A stretch of DNA of 51,708 nt from an uncultured Verrucomicrobiota bacterium. Lineage in GTDB: Bacteria; Verrucomicrobiota; Verrucomicrobiia; Opitutales; Opitutaceae. Where the stretch lies: the NCBI GenBank assembly GCA_903904685.1, contig CAIVDS010000085.1:1-51708 (forward strand), read 5' to 3'. The position numbers were made by a program, and so were the translations under genes. The notes below the pieces were generated by a model. It made no database searches. It was not told the DNA's origin and saw only the letters and a program-made list of their open reading frames with translations. This document shows, in pieces, positions 35,156 to 44,336 of this stretch. Numbering within the stretch: the first letter of the stretch is position 1; each line of letters begins with the position of its first letter.

Positions 35156-37840
35156 GTGTCCGATCCTGCTCACGACCACCGCCCCGATCCTGACGCCCTC
35201 CTCGCCTCCTTCCAGCGTGAGGAGCAGCGCGCCCGTCGCGGCAGCCTGAAGATCTTCTTCGGCATGTGCCCCGGCGTGGGCAAGACCTACGCCATGCTCC
35301 GCGCCGCCCAGCAGGAACTCAAAGACGGCACCGATCTCCTCGTCGGCATCGTCGAGACTCATGGCCGCGTTGAAACCGAAACCCTCCTCGCCGGCCTGCC
35401 CGTTGTCCCCCGCAAACAGATCGACTACCGTGGCATCAAGGTCACCGAGATGGACCTCGACGCCCTTCTCGCCCGCCAACCCCGCCCCCGCCACGTCCTC
35501 GTGGACGAATTCGCCCACACCAACGCCGAAGGCTCGCGACACCCCAAGCGTTACCAGGATGTCGTCGAACTCCTCGACGCCGGTATCGACGTTTTCACCA
35601 CTCTCAACGTCCAGCACATCGAAAGCCGTGCCGACGCGGTCCGCCAGATCACCGGCGCCACCGTCCACGAGACCGTCCCCGACTCCGTCTTCGAACTCGC
35701 CGACCAGATCGAACTCATCGACCTCACTCCCGAGGCCCTCCGCGAACGCCTGAGCGAAGGGAAAGTCTATCTCGCCAACCGCGCTCGCGCCGCCGCCGCC
35801 GATGGTTTCTTCAAGGACACCCACCTCACCGCCCTCCGCGAGCTCGCCCTCCGCTTCGTCGCCGAGCGTGTCGAAAAACGCCTCCGCGAACTCCGCGCCA
35901 CCAGCCCCCTCAAAACCGTCTGGCGCTCCGGCGAACGTCTCCTCGTCGCCGTCGGCCCCAGCCCGTCCTCGCTCCAACTCGTCCGCTGGACCCGGCGCAT
36001 GGCCGCCGCCCAAGGCGCGTCCTGGATCGCCGTCAGCGTGGAGTCGTCCCGCGCCCTCCTCCCGGAGGACCAGCGCCGCCGCGAGCAAAACCTCGCCCTC
36101 GCCTCCGAACTCGGCGCCGAAATCGTCGTCACCCACGACGAGAACATCGCCGCCGCCCTCGTCCGTGTCGCCCTCCAAAACCACGCCACCCAGATCGTCG
36201 TCGGCCAATCCCGCAACCCCAGCTGGCTCGATCTTATTCGCGGCGGCAACCTCGTTGACCGTCTCCTCCGCATCAGCGGTTCCATCGACATCTACGTCGT
36301 CCCCTCCGAACGCCTCGCCGAAAAACCCGGACTCCGCATCGACTGGCAGGCCGCCGCCCATTCCCCCGCCCGCGAATATTACGACGTCCTCACGACCATC
36401 GGCGTGCTCACCGCCGCCAGTTGGTTCATCGTCCCCTACACTGGCTATCTCTCCGTCGGCCTTCTTTACCTGCTCGCCGTCATCGTGCTCAGTCTTCGCG
36501 TCGGACGCTGGCCCGTGCTCGTCGCCGGCGTGCTCAGCGCGCTCACTTGGAATTTCCTTTTTATTCCGCCGCTATTCACCTTCGTCATCTCGAAGTTCGA
36601 GGACGGCATGATGTTCGCCACCTATTTTGTCGTCGCCCTCGTCTCCGGTCAGCTTACCGGACGTTTCCGCGCCCAGGCCCGTCACGAACGCCGTCGCGAA
36701 GAACGCGCCACCGCCCTGTTCCACCTCACCCAGGCCCTCAGCGCCGCCCGCACCCTTGACGACGCCGTCTTCGCCGCCCTCCGCCAGGCCGACGAGATTT
36801 TCGGCGCCAAGACCGCCCTCCTCATCGCCGACAACGACACCCTCACCGCCCACTTCGCCGGCTCCTTCACCATCACCGAGAAAGAACGCGGCGTCGCCGA
36901 GTGGGCCTGGCGCAACCGCAAAAAAGCCGGACGCTTCACCGACACCCTCCCGTCTTCCCAGGGCTTTTATCTCCCGCTCGTCCGCGACGATCTCACCCAC
37001 GGCGTGCTCGTGATCAGCGTCCCGTCCGACGCCCTCCTCACACTCGCCCAACGCGAACTCGCCGAAAGCTTCGCCTCCCAGCTCGCCCTCGTCCTCGAGC
37101 GAGAACAACTCCGCGCCGTCGGCGAACACGAAAAACTCCTCGCCGAATCCGACAAGCTCCACCGCGCCCTCCTCGACGGCGTCTCCCACGAACTGAAAAC
37201 CCCGCTCGCCGTCATCGGCGCCGCCGCCGAAACCTTCGCCACCGCCGACGCCCCCACCCGCGAAAACCTCGTGCATGAAATCCGCACGGCCACCCGCCGC
37301 CTCAATCGCCTCGTCACCAATCTCCTCGACCAGACCCGCCTCGAATCAGGCGTTTTGAAACCTCGCCTCGACTGGTGCGACGCCCATGACCTCGTCAACG
37401 CCGCCCTCGCCGGAGTCATCGAAGCCCTCGCCGATCACCCGCTGGAAACCGCCGTCCCCGCCGACATGCCCCTCTTCCGCGCCGACTCCGCGCTCATGGA
37501 GCAAATCATCGCCAACCTCCTCCTCAACGCCTCCCTCCACACGCCATCGGGCACGCCCATCTTCCTCGCCGCCGGCGTGGACACCGCCCGCGCCCGCGTC
37601 TTCTTCACCGTCGCCGACCGCGGCCCGGGCCTCCCTGCCGCGATGCGCGAACGCCTCTTTCAAAAATTCCAGCGGGGCGACGCCGCCCGCGCCGGCGGCT
37701 TGGGTCTCGGCCTGTCGATCATCCGAGGCTTCGTGAGCGCGCAAGGCGGCGAAGTCGTCGCCGGTGAAAACCCAGGCGGCGGCGCCGTTTTTACCGTTTA
37801 CCTCCCCTTCGCTCCGCACGCTAATGTGCCCAGCGAATGA
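35156..37840 (+). CDS. kdpD: Sensor histidine kinase KdpD
   Basis: 894 residues from GTG 35156. Senses potassium limitation and controls KdpE phosphorylation; inner membrane. The N-terminal KdpD domain carries Walker A GMCPGVGKT and VLVDEFAHTN; a Usp-like domain follows (SVESSRALLPEDQRR, then VVGQSRNPSW); then four membrane helices of the DUF4118 type (about residues 405-500), a GAF domain, HisKA with SHELKTPLAVIG (His678) and HATPase with NLLLNASLHT, DRGPGLP and GLGLGLSI. Domain order is complete. It overlaps kdpE by 4 bases (ATGA), indicating coupled translation. Confidence 0.96.
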   Translation: MSDPAHDHRPDPDALLASFQREEQRARRGSLKIFFGMCPGVGKTYAMLRAAQQELKDGTDLLVGIVETHGRVETETLLAGLPVVPRKQIDYRGIKVTEMDLDALLARQPRPRHVLVDEFAHTNAEGSRHPKRYQDVVELLDAGIDVFTTLNVQHIESRADAVRQITGATVHETVPDSVFELADQIELIDLTPEALRERLSEGKVYLANRARAAAADGFFKDTHLTALRELALRFVAERVEKRLRELRATSPLKTVWRSGERLLVAVGPSPSSLQLVRWTRRMAAAQGASWIAVSVESSRALLPEDQRRREQNLALASELGAEIVVTHDENIAAALVRVALQNHATQIVVGQSRNPSWLDLIRGGNLVDRLLRISGSIDIYVVPSERLAEKPGLRIDWQAAAHSPAREYYDVLTTIGVLTAASWFIVPYTGYLSVGLLYLLAVIVLSLRVGRWPVLVAGVLSALTWNFLFIPPLFTFVISKFEDGMMFATYFVVALVSGQLTGRFRAQARHERRREERATALFHLTQALSAARTLDDAVFAALRQADEIFGAKTALLIADNDTLTAHFAGSFTITEKERGVAEWAWRNRKKAGRFTDTLPSSQGFYLPLVRDDLTHGVLVISVPSDALLTLAQRELAESFASQLALVLEREQLRAVGEHEKLLAESDKLHRALLDGVSHELKTPLAVIGAAAETFATADAPTRENLVHEIRTATRRLNRLVTNLLDQTRLESGVLKPRLDWCDAHDLVNAALAGVIEALADHPLETAVPADMPLFRADSALMEQIIANLLLNASLHTPSGTPIFLAAGVDTARARVFFTVADRGPGLPAAMRERLFQKFQRGDAARAGGLGLGLSIIRGFVSAQGGEVVAGENPGGGAVFTVYLPFAPHANVPSE

Positions 37841-38535
37841 CACCCGACCCCGCCAAACTGGAAATCCTTGTCATCGACGACGAAGTTCAAATCCGTCGCC
37901 TGCTGCGCATCACGCTTGAGGCCGGCGGCTACCGGGTGCGCGAAGCCGAAAACGCCTCCCTTGGTCTCAACGAAGCCGCCGTCCAGCGCCCCGACGCCAT
38001 CATCCTCGACCTGAGCCTGCCCGACATGAGCGGCCTCGACGTCCTCCGTCGCCTGCGCGAGTGGAGCCATACGCCCGTCCTCATCCTCTCCGTCCAAGGC
38101 GACGAGACCGCCAAGATCGCCGCCCTCGACGCCGGCGCCGACGACTACCTCACCAAACCGTTCGGCGGCGGCGAACTCCTCGCCCGCGTTCGCGTGCTCC
38201 TCCGCCGCGCCCAGCCCGCCGGCGAGGTAAGCATCGCGACCTTCGGCGACGTGCAGGTCGATTTCACGCGACGCACCGTGACCAAGGCCGGCGTGGACGT
38301 TCATCTCACCTTGAAGGAATACGCCCTTCTCCGCCTCTTGCTCCAGCATCGGGGCAAAGTCGTCACGCACCGCCAACTCCTCCGCGACGTCTGGGGCCCG
38401 GGCCACGAGGACGACACGCACTACCTGCGTGTTCACATGGCCAACCTCCGCAAAAAAATCGAGGTGTCCGCCGAGCAACCCGTTTTCCTGAAAACCGAAT
38501 CCGGCATCGGCTACCGCTTCACCGACGCCGGCTGA
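37837..38535 (+). CDS. kdpE: Response regulator KdpE
   Basis: 232 residues. OmpR-type regulator of the kdp operon. The receiver domain shows the acidic pair DD14-15, phosphoacceptor Asp58 in ILDLSLPDMSG, and Lys in DDYLTKPFGGGEL; the C-terminal winged helix contains LTLKEYALLRLLLQHRGKVV and ends GIGYRF. It is expected to activate transcription from the region upstream of the 30-aa ORF and kdpF, although no KdpE box was identified there with confidence. Confidence 0.95.
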   Translation: MTPDPAKLEILVIDDEVQIRRLLRITLEAGGYRVREAENASLGLNEAAVQRPDAIILDLSLPDMSGLDVLRRLREWSHTPVLILSVQGDETAKIAALDAGADDYLTKPFGGGELLARVRVLLRRAQPAGEVSIATFGDVQVDFTRRTVTKAGVDVHLTLKEYALLRLLLQHRGKVVTHRQLLRDVWGPGHEDDTHYLRVHMANLRKKIEVSAEQPVFLKTESGIGYRFTDAG

Positions 38536-38563
38536 GCACCCCATCGCCTCCGTCTGGATTCGC

Positions 38564-38716
38564 GTGAACCACAACCGGCACGGCTATTATTTCTGGGCCT
38601 CCGAGGAAACGAAGGTCCAGGTGCTCCAGCAGCGGGCGGACACCGCCAGGAAAGCCTCCGCCCTCAAAGCCTCGGCCTCCGCAACGCCAGAGACGCCGGC
38701 GGCGCCCGCCAAGTAA
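38564..38716 (+). CDS. Possible 50-aa ORF or gene remnant after kdpE
   Basis: From a GTG, VNHNRHGYYFWASEETKVQV is followed by an Ala/Lys-rich tail ending ATPETPAAPAK. The frame has no strong start and remains open upstream inside kdpE, so it may be the surviving C-terminus of a lost gene. No family is recognised. Low confidence. Confidence 0.25.
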   Translation: MNHNRHGYYFWASEETKVQVLQQRADTARKASALKASASATPETPAAPAK

Positions 38717-38825
38717 AACCAAAGCGCCTTCGCATTGGGACTCACCCCGCGTGGCATGGGCATCCTGCCGTGCCCGGGAAAAGCCTGATCGCATCGGGCC
38801 TTTGGTCTAAAAGACCTCCGCACGG

Positions 38826-39254
38826 GTGCCGGAGTCGTCCCGACCCGACCCCGCGCATGCCCGCCCCGCGCAATCGGACGCCCCGTGCCCGACCGACACA
38901 CCCGATGGTTGCGCCCCCTCTGCCGAGGGTCGGCAATCTCCATCCGTTGGCAAAACCGGCTTCGAAGGACGGCCAGCGGACCATGAAGCGACGCTATCCG
39001 ACCCTAAAGTTTCACTATCCAACTATGAAGTCACGCTAACGGACTCTAAAGTCGGCTTAACGGACTCTAAAGTTTCGCTATGGAGCCCTAAAGTCGCGCT
39101 ATCGGACCCTGAAGTTTCACTATCGGACCCTAAAGTTTCGCTATGGGGCCCTAAAGTCGCGCTAACGGACTCTAAAGTTTCACTATGGGACTCTAAAGTT
39201 TCGTTAACGGACTCTAAAGTCGGCCTAAAAAACCCTAAAGTCGGGCCAAATTGA
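38826..39254 (+). CDS. Possible heptapeptide-repeat protein encoded across repeat element B
   Basis: A 142-codon frame from GTG 38826 remains open across the leader and the whole 21-bp array. After the leader peptide (SPSVGKTGFEGRP) it encodes twelve heptads such as LTDSKVS, LWGPKVA and LSDPKVS, with Lys or Glu and Val at fixed positions. An open frame across an exact 21-bp repeat can arise without selection, and the equivalent frame at the other locus has six stops, so coding is unproven. It has no signal peptide or other domain. Confidence 0.3.
   Translation: MPESSRPDPAHARPAQSDAPCPTDTPDGCAPSAEGRQSPSVGKTGFEGRPADHEATLSDPKVSLSNYEVTLTDSKVGLTDSKVSLWSPKVALSDPEVSLSDPKVSLWGPKVALTDSKVSLWDSKVSLTDSKVGLKNPKVGPN
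38938..38974 (+). repeat. Conserved 37-bp leader of repeat element B
   Basis: Partner of 5069-5105 (31 of 37 identical, core CCGTTGGCAAAACCGG). It precedes the 21-bp array by about 25 bases, in the same orientation relative to the array as at the other locus. Confidence 0.7.
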
Positions 39255-39262
39255 CCCTAATT
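38999..39262 (+). repeat. Regular 21-bp tandem repeat array B
   Basis: Twelve consecutive units with exact 21-base period: the AAAGT core (GAAGT in two units) falls at 39006, 39027, 39048, 39069, 39090, 39111, 39132, 39153, 39174, 39195, 39216 and 39237, with a decayed thirteenth unit at about 39258. The unit is roughly GGACTCTAAAGT followed by a variable 9-base part that takes a few recurrent forms (TTTCACTAT, TTTCGCTAT, TCGCGCTAA, TCGGCTTAA). Spacer lengths never vary, unlike CRISPR, and no cas genes are present. Confidence 0.92.
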
Positions 39263-39851
39263 TTGGCCGCCAGACTGTAACGATTGTTTACCGGACCGCT
39301 AAGGAACGCTACTAATCAACACGTTAGGCGTTATCTTGCCCCTTATTGGCTTCAAACGCCCCCAAGGACTGCTAAAAGGGTGGCCAATCCCCCTGTTTTT
39401 TCCCCACGGCACCCCTCCGCCCACAAGTCCACCGTCCGACCGTCCACCGCCTACCGGGCTTCCGCCCTCCCCGTCCTTAAACTCTCAACTTAAACTGCGC
39501 CGCAGTCGCTCCCCCGACCGTCCGGTCTCCGTCCTTCAACTTGAACTCGTAAGAGAGATAACATCACGCCCGCCGGAAGCGTTGCGTATTTACTTCGACT
39601 GATTTCCGCACAACGTCGGACGGACAGAATAGCTTCCCCCCGCAACAGCCTGCCTCCTTGTTCCGAAAATGCTTTTCCGGCTAAAGCCATGCTCGCGGTT
39701 GAGCTTTGGCCGATATCGGTATCAACCGCAAAAAGCGCAACCCGACAATTTCGGTTCCGAGCCATCAACAGCTTGTCCACGCTTTGCCGGCGATTCGCCT
39801 CACCGGCAAAAGCTCAACTCACTTGAGGCGAATACCACTGTTCCGGCAAAA
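39263..39851. other. Intergenic region without recognisable gene
   Basis: About 590 bases between repeat array B and the small membrane protein. Open frames here are short and lack family features or convincing start sites. No RNA gene, terminator or further 21-bp unit was seen. Part of an accessory gap between kdpE and the topoisomerase operon. Confidence 0.5.
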
Positions 39852-40103
39852 ATGAAGAGCGTCTGGCCAAGTCTCGTGCTCGTTGTCCCGCTGGCACTGA
39901 ACGCACTCATCTTTCGCGCCACGAGCGATGACGTTGCCTTCCAGAGATTCGTGTTTTGGTTTTTCCCCGCTCTCGGAGTGCTGGCGTCTTTGGTCTTCTC
40001 CATCACTCGACCGAAGGGTCGGTGGTTTTATGCAGCAGTCGGCGTCCTCTATGGCATTCAGCTTTTCTCTTCGGTGGCCTTTCTCAGTTGGAAGCAGACA
40101 TGA
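39852..40103 (+). CDS. Small membrane protein of unknown function
   Basis: 83 residues from the ATG at 39852 (MKSVWPSLVLVVPLALNALI...). Three hydrophobic segments are visible: about residues 6-21, 32-50 and 60-79. It has no recognised family. It sits between a repeat array and an insertion-sequence remnant, so it may belong to an accessory insertion. Confidence 0.55.
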   Translation: MKSVWPSLVLVVPLALNALIFRATSDDVAFQRFVFWFFPALGVLASLVFSITRPKGRWFYAAVGVLYGIQLFSSVAFLSWKQT

Positions 40104-40156
40104 CGAAAAGGCCGAACCAGTAGGGATGAGAGGCGTGAGGTATACTCTTCACGCTT

Positions 40157-40334
40157 ATGAACACCAAAAATTACACGTTGGGACTGGATCTGGGAGACCG
40201 CCGGAGCACGTATTGCCTGCTCGACGCCGCCGGGAAGATCGAAGCCGAGGACGCGGTGGCGACCTCCCGGGAATGCCTTGAAGCCTTGTCCGCCCGTCAC
40301 CCCGCCCCGGTGATCGCGATGGAAACCAAAAGCA
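40157..40334 (+). pseudogene. IS110-family transposase, N-terminal stump
   Basis: The first 60 residues match the start of IS110-type DEDD transposases: YTLGLDLGDRRSTYCLLDAA holds the first catalytic Asp, followed by CLEALSARHPAPVIAMET. The match ends abruptly after AMET, exactly where the parC stop codon begins on the other strand (40335). The rest of the DEDD domain and the C-terminal Ser domain are missing, so the element cannot transpose by itself. Confidence 0.78.
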
Positions 40335-42416
40335 TCAGGCCCGCGTCACGTCCTTGATCGGATAATGGGTGACGGTGAGGCCCTTGGCTCCCCTGCTGCC
40401 AACGGTGAGTTCCCGCAGGTCGAACTCAAAGTCCTTGATGCGCGCCGAGCAGCGGCCGCTCAACTGCACACGCAGCTTGGCCGGCATCGCCTCGACGTTC
40501 TTCGTCTCGTCAAAGAAGACGAGCCTCGAACCGTCGCTGGCGGCGAGGTTGTAGATTTTCTCGCGGGTGGTGCCGCCGAGTTGGAAGCGTTTGGCGAAGG
40601 CCTTCCCGCTTTCCTTGTCCTGGTAGATGACGGTGTAGAAGCGGTCGTCGCCATCCTTGGGGATGACATGCAGGTGCCGGACGTCTTTGCCGACAAAAAC
40701 CTTGTCGGCCACCTTCACCACCTTGCACGTCGCGTCGCCCATGAAGCACACGACGTCGTCGAGAATCGTGCACTCCGTCACAAACTCGTGCTGGCGCCAG
40801 TTGAGACCCACAAAGCCCTCCTCGCGGTTGACGTAGAGTTTCTGGTTGGCGGTCACGACCTCTGCGGCGCTGATCTGCTCGACCTCGTCGCAGGTGGTGC
40901 GGCGTTTGCGGCCCTTGCCGTATTTCTCCTGCAGCGTCTCGAACCATTTGATCGCGCAGTCGGTGAGGTGGGCGAGGTCGTATTTCGTCTGCTTGATCTC
41001 GGCCTCGACGGCCTTGATGGCCTCGTCGGCCTTGAAGCGATTGTAGGCGGAGATGCGCTTGATGCGGATCTCGGTGAGGCGGGTGACGTCGTCGTCGGTG
41101 ATGGCGCGGCGGAGTTTTTTGACGAAGGGCTTCAGGCCGGCGTGAATCTCGGCGAGGACGCTTTCCCAGGTCTTCGACTGCTCGATGCGGCGGTAGACGC
41201 GCTCCTCGATGAAAATGCGCTCCAACGAATCCCAGTGCCACTGCTGCTCGAGTTCGCCGAGCTTGATGGAGAGTTCCTGCCTGAGGAGCTGCACGGTCTT
41301 GTCCACGGAGCGGCGGAGGATTTCGGAGACGCCGAGGAAGACGGGTTTGTCCCGGCCGTCGACGGTGTCGATGACGCAGGCGGCGGGCGAGATGGACACC
41401 TGGCAGTCGGTGAACACGTAGAGCTGGTTCATCACCTGGTCGGCGTCGGCGCCCTGCGGGAGGTGGACGAGGATCTCGACGGCGTCGGCGGTGTTGTCGT
41501 CAACGTGCTTGATCTTGATCTTGCCCTTGGCGTTGGCGGCGAGAATCGACTCGATGAGCGACACGGTCGTCGTGCCGTAGGGCAGCTCGGTGATGGCGAT
41601 CTGGTATTTGCCGCGGGCCTCCATCTTGGCGCGGACCTTCACCTTGCCGCCGCGCTCGCCGTCGTTGTAGTCGGCGAAGTCGGCGATGCCGGCGGAGGGG
41701 AAATCGGGGACGATGCGGAAGCGTTTTCCCTGGAGGTGATTGATCGCCGCGCGGCAGAGGTCGTTGAAATTGTGCGGCAGGATCTTGGTCGCAAGGCCGA
41801 CCGCGATGCCCTCGGCGCCGTCGAGCAGCACGATGGGGAACTTCGCGGGAAGCGTGACCGGTTCCTTGGCGCGACCGTCGTAGCTGGCCTGCCAGGTGGT
41901 GGTCTTCGGGTTGAAGAGAACTTCGCGGGCGAAGGGCGTGAGGCGGGCCTCGATGTAGCGGGGGGCGGCCGCGTCGTCGCCGGTGAGGAGGTTGCCGAAA
42001 TTGCCCTGCGGCTCGACGAGGTAGCCGCGCTGCGCGATGCCGACAAGGGCGGCGCCGATCGAGGCGTCGCCGTGCGGATGGAACCGCATGCAGGCCCCGA
42101 CGATGTTGGCGACCTTGTGGAAACGGCCGTCGTCCTGCTCCCAGAACGTGTGGAGGATGCGGCGCTGGACGGGCTTCAGGCCGTCGTCGATGTGCGGCAC
42201 GGCGCGGTCGAGGATGACGTAGCTCGCGTAGTCAAGGAACCACGTCTTGTAGGAGCGGGCGAGCGGGGCGTGCTCGTTGCCCTGCGGCGCGGCATCGGCC
42301 GGCGACGGAGTGTCGGCGGACGGCGCGTGGGCAGGAACGGCGGGCGTGGATTCGGGCGAAGCGCCGTCGAGAGGGAGTTCGGGCTGGTCGTCGGAGGGAG
42401 GAGTGCGTTTGGGCAT
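40335..42416 (-). CDS. parC: Type IIA DNA topoisomerase subunit A (ParC/GyrA-like)
   Basis: 693 residues; cuts and rejoins DNA to decatenate or relax chromosomes. A Pro/Ala-rich N-terminal extension of about 50 residues precedes the breakage-reunion domain: DGLKPVQRRIL, MRFHPHGDASIG, and APRYIEARLTPFA with catalytic Tyr154. The C-terminal part is short compared with GyrA and lacks an obvious GyrA-box, so a topoisomerase IV-like enzyme of the Bacteroidetes/Verrucomicrobia type is favoured. It starts 13 bases after the subunit B gene, forming a clear operon. The naming as ParC is by likeness only. Confidence 0.9.
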   Translation of the reverse strand: MPKRTPPSDDQPELPLDGASPESTPAVPAHAPSADTPSPADAAPQGNEHAPLARSYKTWFLDYASYVILDRAVPHIDDGLKPVQRRILHTFWEQDDGRFHKVANIVGACMRFHPHGDASIGAALVGIAQRGYLVEPQGNFGNLLTGDDAAAPRYIEARLTPFAREVLFNPKTTTWQASYDGRAKEPVTLPAKFPIVLLDGAEGIAVGLATKILPHNFNDLCRAAINHLQGKRFRIVPDFPSAGIADFADYNDGERGGKVKVRAKMEARGKYQIAITELPYGTTTVSLIESILAANAKGKIKIKHVDDNTADAVEILVHLPQGADADQVMNQLYVFTDCQVSISPAACVIDTVDGRDKPVFLGVSEILRRSVDKTVQLLRQELSIKLGELEQQWHWDSLERIFIEERVYRRIEQSKTWESVLAEIHAGLKPFVKKLRRAITDDDVTRLTEIRIKRISAYNRFKADEAIKAVEAEIKQTKYDLAHLTDCAIKWFETLQEKYGKGRKRRTTCDEVEQISAAEVVTANQKLYVNREEGFVGLNWRQHEFVTECTILDDVVCFMGDATCKVVKVADKVFVGKDVRHLHVIPKDGDDRFYTVIYQDKESGKAFAKRFQLGGTTREKIYNLAASDGSRLVFFDETKNVEAMPAKLRVQLSGRCSARIKDFEFDLRELTVGSRGAKGLTVTHYPIKDVTRA

Positions 42417-42429
42417 CTACGGAAAAGGG

Positions 42430-44271
42430 TCAGGCTTCGACGAGGTCTTTTTCGACCTTCAGGTTGCCGATGATGAAGTCCTGGCGGTCGGGCGTGTTTT
42501 TGCCCATGTAGAACGTGAGCAGGCCGTTCACGTCATGCAGGCGGTCGAGCGTCACCTTCTCGGCCCGAATGTTTTCGCCGATGAAGTCCTTGAACTCGGC
42601 CGGCGACACTTCACCGAGGCCCTTGAAGCGGGTGATTTCGGCGCTCTGGCCGAGCTTGTGCATGGCGGCCTGCTTCTCGGCCTCGGAGTAGCAATAGATC
42701 GTCTCCTTCTTGTTGCGCACGCGGAAGAGCGGCGTCTCCAAAATGAAGAGATGCCCCTGCGTGATGAGCTCGGGAAAAAACTGGAGCACGAACGAAAGCA
42801 GCAGCAGGCGTATATGCATGCCGTCCACGTCGGCGTCGGTCGCGATGATGACGCGGTTGTAGCGCAGGGTTTCCATGCCCTCCTCGATATTGAGCGCGCT
42901 CTGGAGCAGGTGGAATTCCTCGTTTTCGTAGATGACCTTTTTGGTGAGGCCAAAGGTGTTGAGCGGCTTTCCCTTCAGCGCAAAGACGGCCTGCGTCTGC
43001 ACGTCGCGGCAGGACGTGAGCGAGCCCGAGGCGGAGTCGCCCTCGACGATGAAGAGCGTGCTGTCCTCGGCGCGCTTGTCCTTCGAGTCGAGATGGACGC
43101 GGCAGTCGCGGAGCTTGCGGTTGTGGAGCGAGGCCTTCTTCGCGCGTTCGCGGGCAAGGTTGCGGATGCCGGAGAGCTCCTTGCGCTCGCGCTCGCTGTC
43201 CTCGATCTTGCGCTTGATGGCATCGGCGGCCTCGGGATTGCGATGGAGCCAGTTGTCGAGGTGCTGCTGGAGAAACTGGCCGATGAACTGGCGGATGGAC
43301 GGCCCTTTCGGCCCGAGGTCGTTGGAGCCGAGCTTGGTCTTGGTCTGCGACTCGAAAATCGGCTCCTGCACGCGCAGCGAAATGGCGGCGATGATCGACT
43401 GGCGGACGTCGGCGGCATCGTAATCTTTCTTGAAAAAATTACGCAGGGTCGCGACGAGGCTCTCGCGAAAGGCGGTGAGGTGGGTGCCGCCCATGGTGGT
43501 GTGCTGGCCGTTGACAAAGGAGTAATATTCCTCGCCGTAGTGGGCGCCGTGGGTGAGCGCGACCTCGATGTCCTCGGCCTCAAGATGAGCCATCGGATAG
43601 AGCGGCTCGCCGGTGAGCTTCTTGGTGAGGAGATCTTTCAGGCCGAACTCGGATTTGTAGGCTTTGCCGTTGAAGGTGAGCGTAAGACCGCGGTTGAGAT
43701 AGGCGTAGTTCCAGAGCATCTCCTCGATGAACTCGTTGCGAAATTTGAAATCCTTGCCGAAGAGCGCCTCGTCGGGCGTAAAGGCGATAATGGTTCCGTT
43801 TTTCTCGGTGGTTCTCTGCTTTTTGTGGTCCTTGCGAAGCTTGCCCTGCTCGAACTCGACGATGCGCGTCTCGCCTTCGCGGATAGCCTGGGCGGAGAAA
43901 TAAACCGACAGGGCGTTGACGGCCTTCTGGCCGACGCCGTTCAGGCCGACGGATTTCTGAAAGGTCTCGCTGTCGTATTTCGCGCCGGTGTTGATGATCG
44001 AGACGCAGTCGATAAGTTTTCCCAGCGGAATGCCGCGTCCGTAATCACGCACGCGAATGGTGCGGTCGGTGAGCTCGATCTCGATCTTCTTGCCCTGCCC
44101 CATCGTGAACTCGTCGATGGAGTTGTCGATGGTCTCCTTGAGGAGGACGTAGATGCCGTCCTCCGCATGGCTGCCGCTGCCGAGGCGCCCGATATACATG
44201 CCGGGACGCATACGGATGTGTTCGACATGAGAAAGGGTCTTGATCGAGTCTTCGGTATAGTTGGACGCCAT
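42430..44271 (-). CDS. parE: Type IIA DNA topoisomerase subunit B (ParE/GyrB-like)
   Basis: 613 residues from the ATG at 44271 (a TTG at 44286 is less likely). ATPase subunit of the topoisomerase. It shows the GHKL domain ([42 protein letters not shown]), the transducer domain, and the TOPRIM domain with EGDSASG and [10 protein letters not shown]. It ends with the ParE/GyrB tail containing [10 protein letters not shown]. First gene of the parE-parC operon. Length is near that of ParE and well below long GyrB forms. Confidence 0.92.
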   Translation of the reverse strand: MASNYTEDSIKTLSHVEHIRMRPGMYIGRLGSGSHAEDGIYVLLKETIDNSIDEFTMGQGKKIEIELTDRTIRVRDYGRGIPLGKLIDCVSIINTGAKYDSETFQKSVGLNGVGQKAVNALSVYFSAQAIREGETRIVEFEQGKLRKDHKKQRTTEKNGTIIAFTPDEALFGKDFKFRNEFIEEMLWNYAYLNRGLTLTFNGKAYKSEFGLKDLLTKKLTGEPLYPMAHLEAEDIEVALTHGAHYGEEYYSFVNGQHTTMGGTHLTAFRESLVATLRNFFKKDYDAADVRQSIIAAISLRVQEPIFESQTKTKLGSNDLGPKGPSIRQFIGQFLQQHLDNWLHRNPEAADAIKRKIEDSERERKELSGIRNLARERAKKASLHNRKLRDCRVHLDSKDKRAEDSTLFIVEGDSASGSLTSCRDVQTQAVFALKGKPLNTFGLTKKVIYENEEFHLLQSALNIEEGMETLRYNRVIIATDADVDGMHIRLLLLSFVLQFFPELITQGHLFILETPLFRVRNKKETIYCYSEAEKQAAMHKLGQSAEITRFKGLGEVSPAEFKDFIGENIRAEKVTLDRLHDVNGLLTFYMGKNTPDRQDFIIGNLKVEKDLVEA

Positions 44272-44336
44272 GGGTGAACGCGCCAAAGCAGGGGCGCACC
44301 CCCGCCGCTGACAAGGTAAAAGTTATCGCGGCCCGC

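Noticed and set aside
35156-37840. c-di-AMP-binding motif in the KdpD Usp domain
   Set aside because: The SxS...FTAxY motif described for Firmicutes KdpD was not found in the Usp-like region, so no claim is made.
38999-39262. CRISPR-like array
   Set aside because: The period is a constant 21 bp with no unique spacers between repeats, units are internally variable, and there are no cas genes in the window.
39490-39780. 96-codon minus-strand ORF in the gap after array B
   Set aside because: No homology, no ribosome-binding site, and a composition unlike neighbouring coding genes.
40365-42473. 702-codon plus-strand ORF opposite parC
   Set aside because: It is the antisense shadow of a clearly recognised topoisomerase gene with high third-position GC; it has no domains of its own.
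42277-44277. 666-codon plus-strand ORF opposite parE
   Set aside because: Antisense shadow of parE caused by codon bias, with no recognisable motif.
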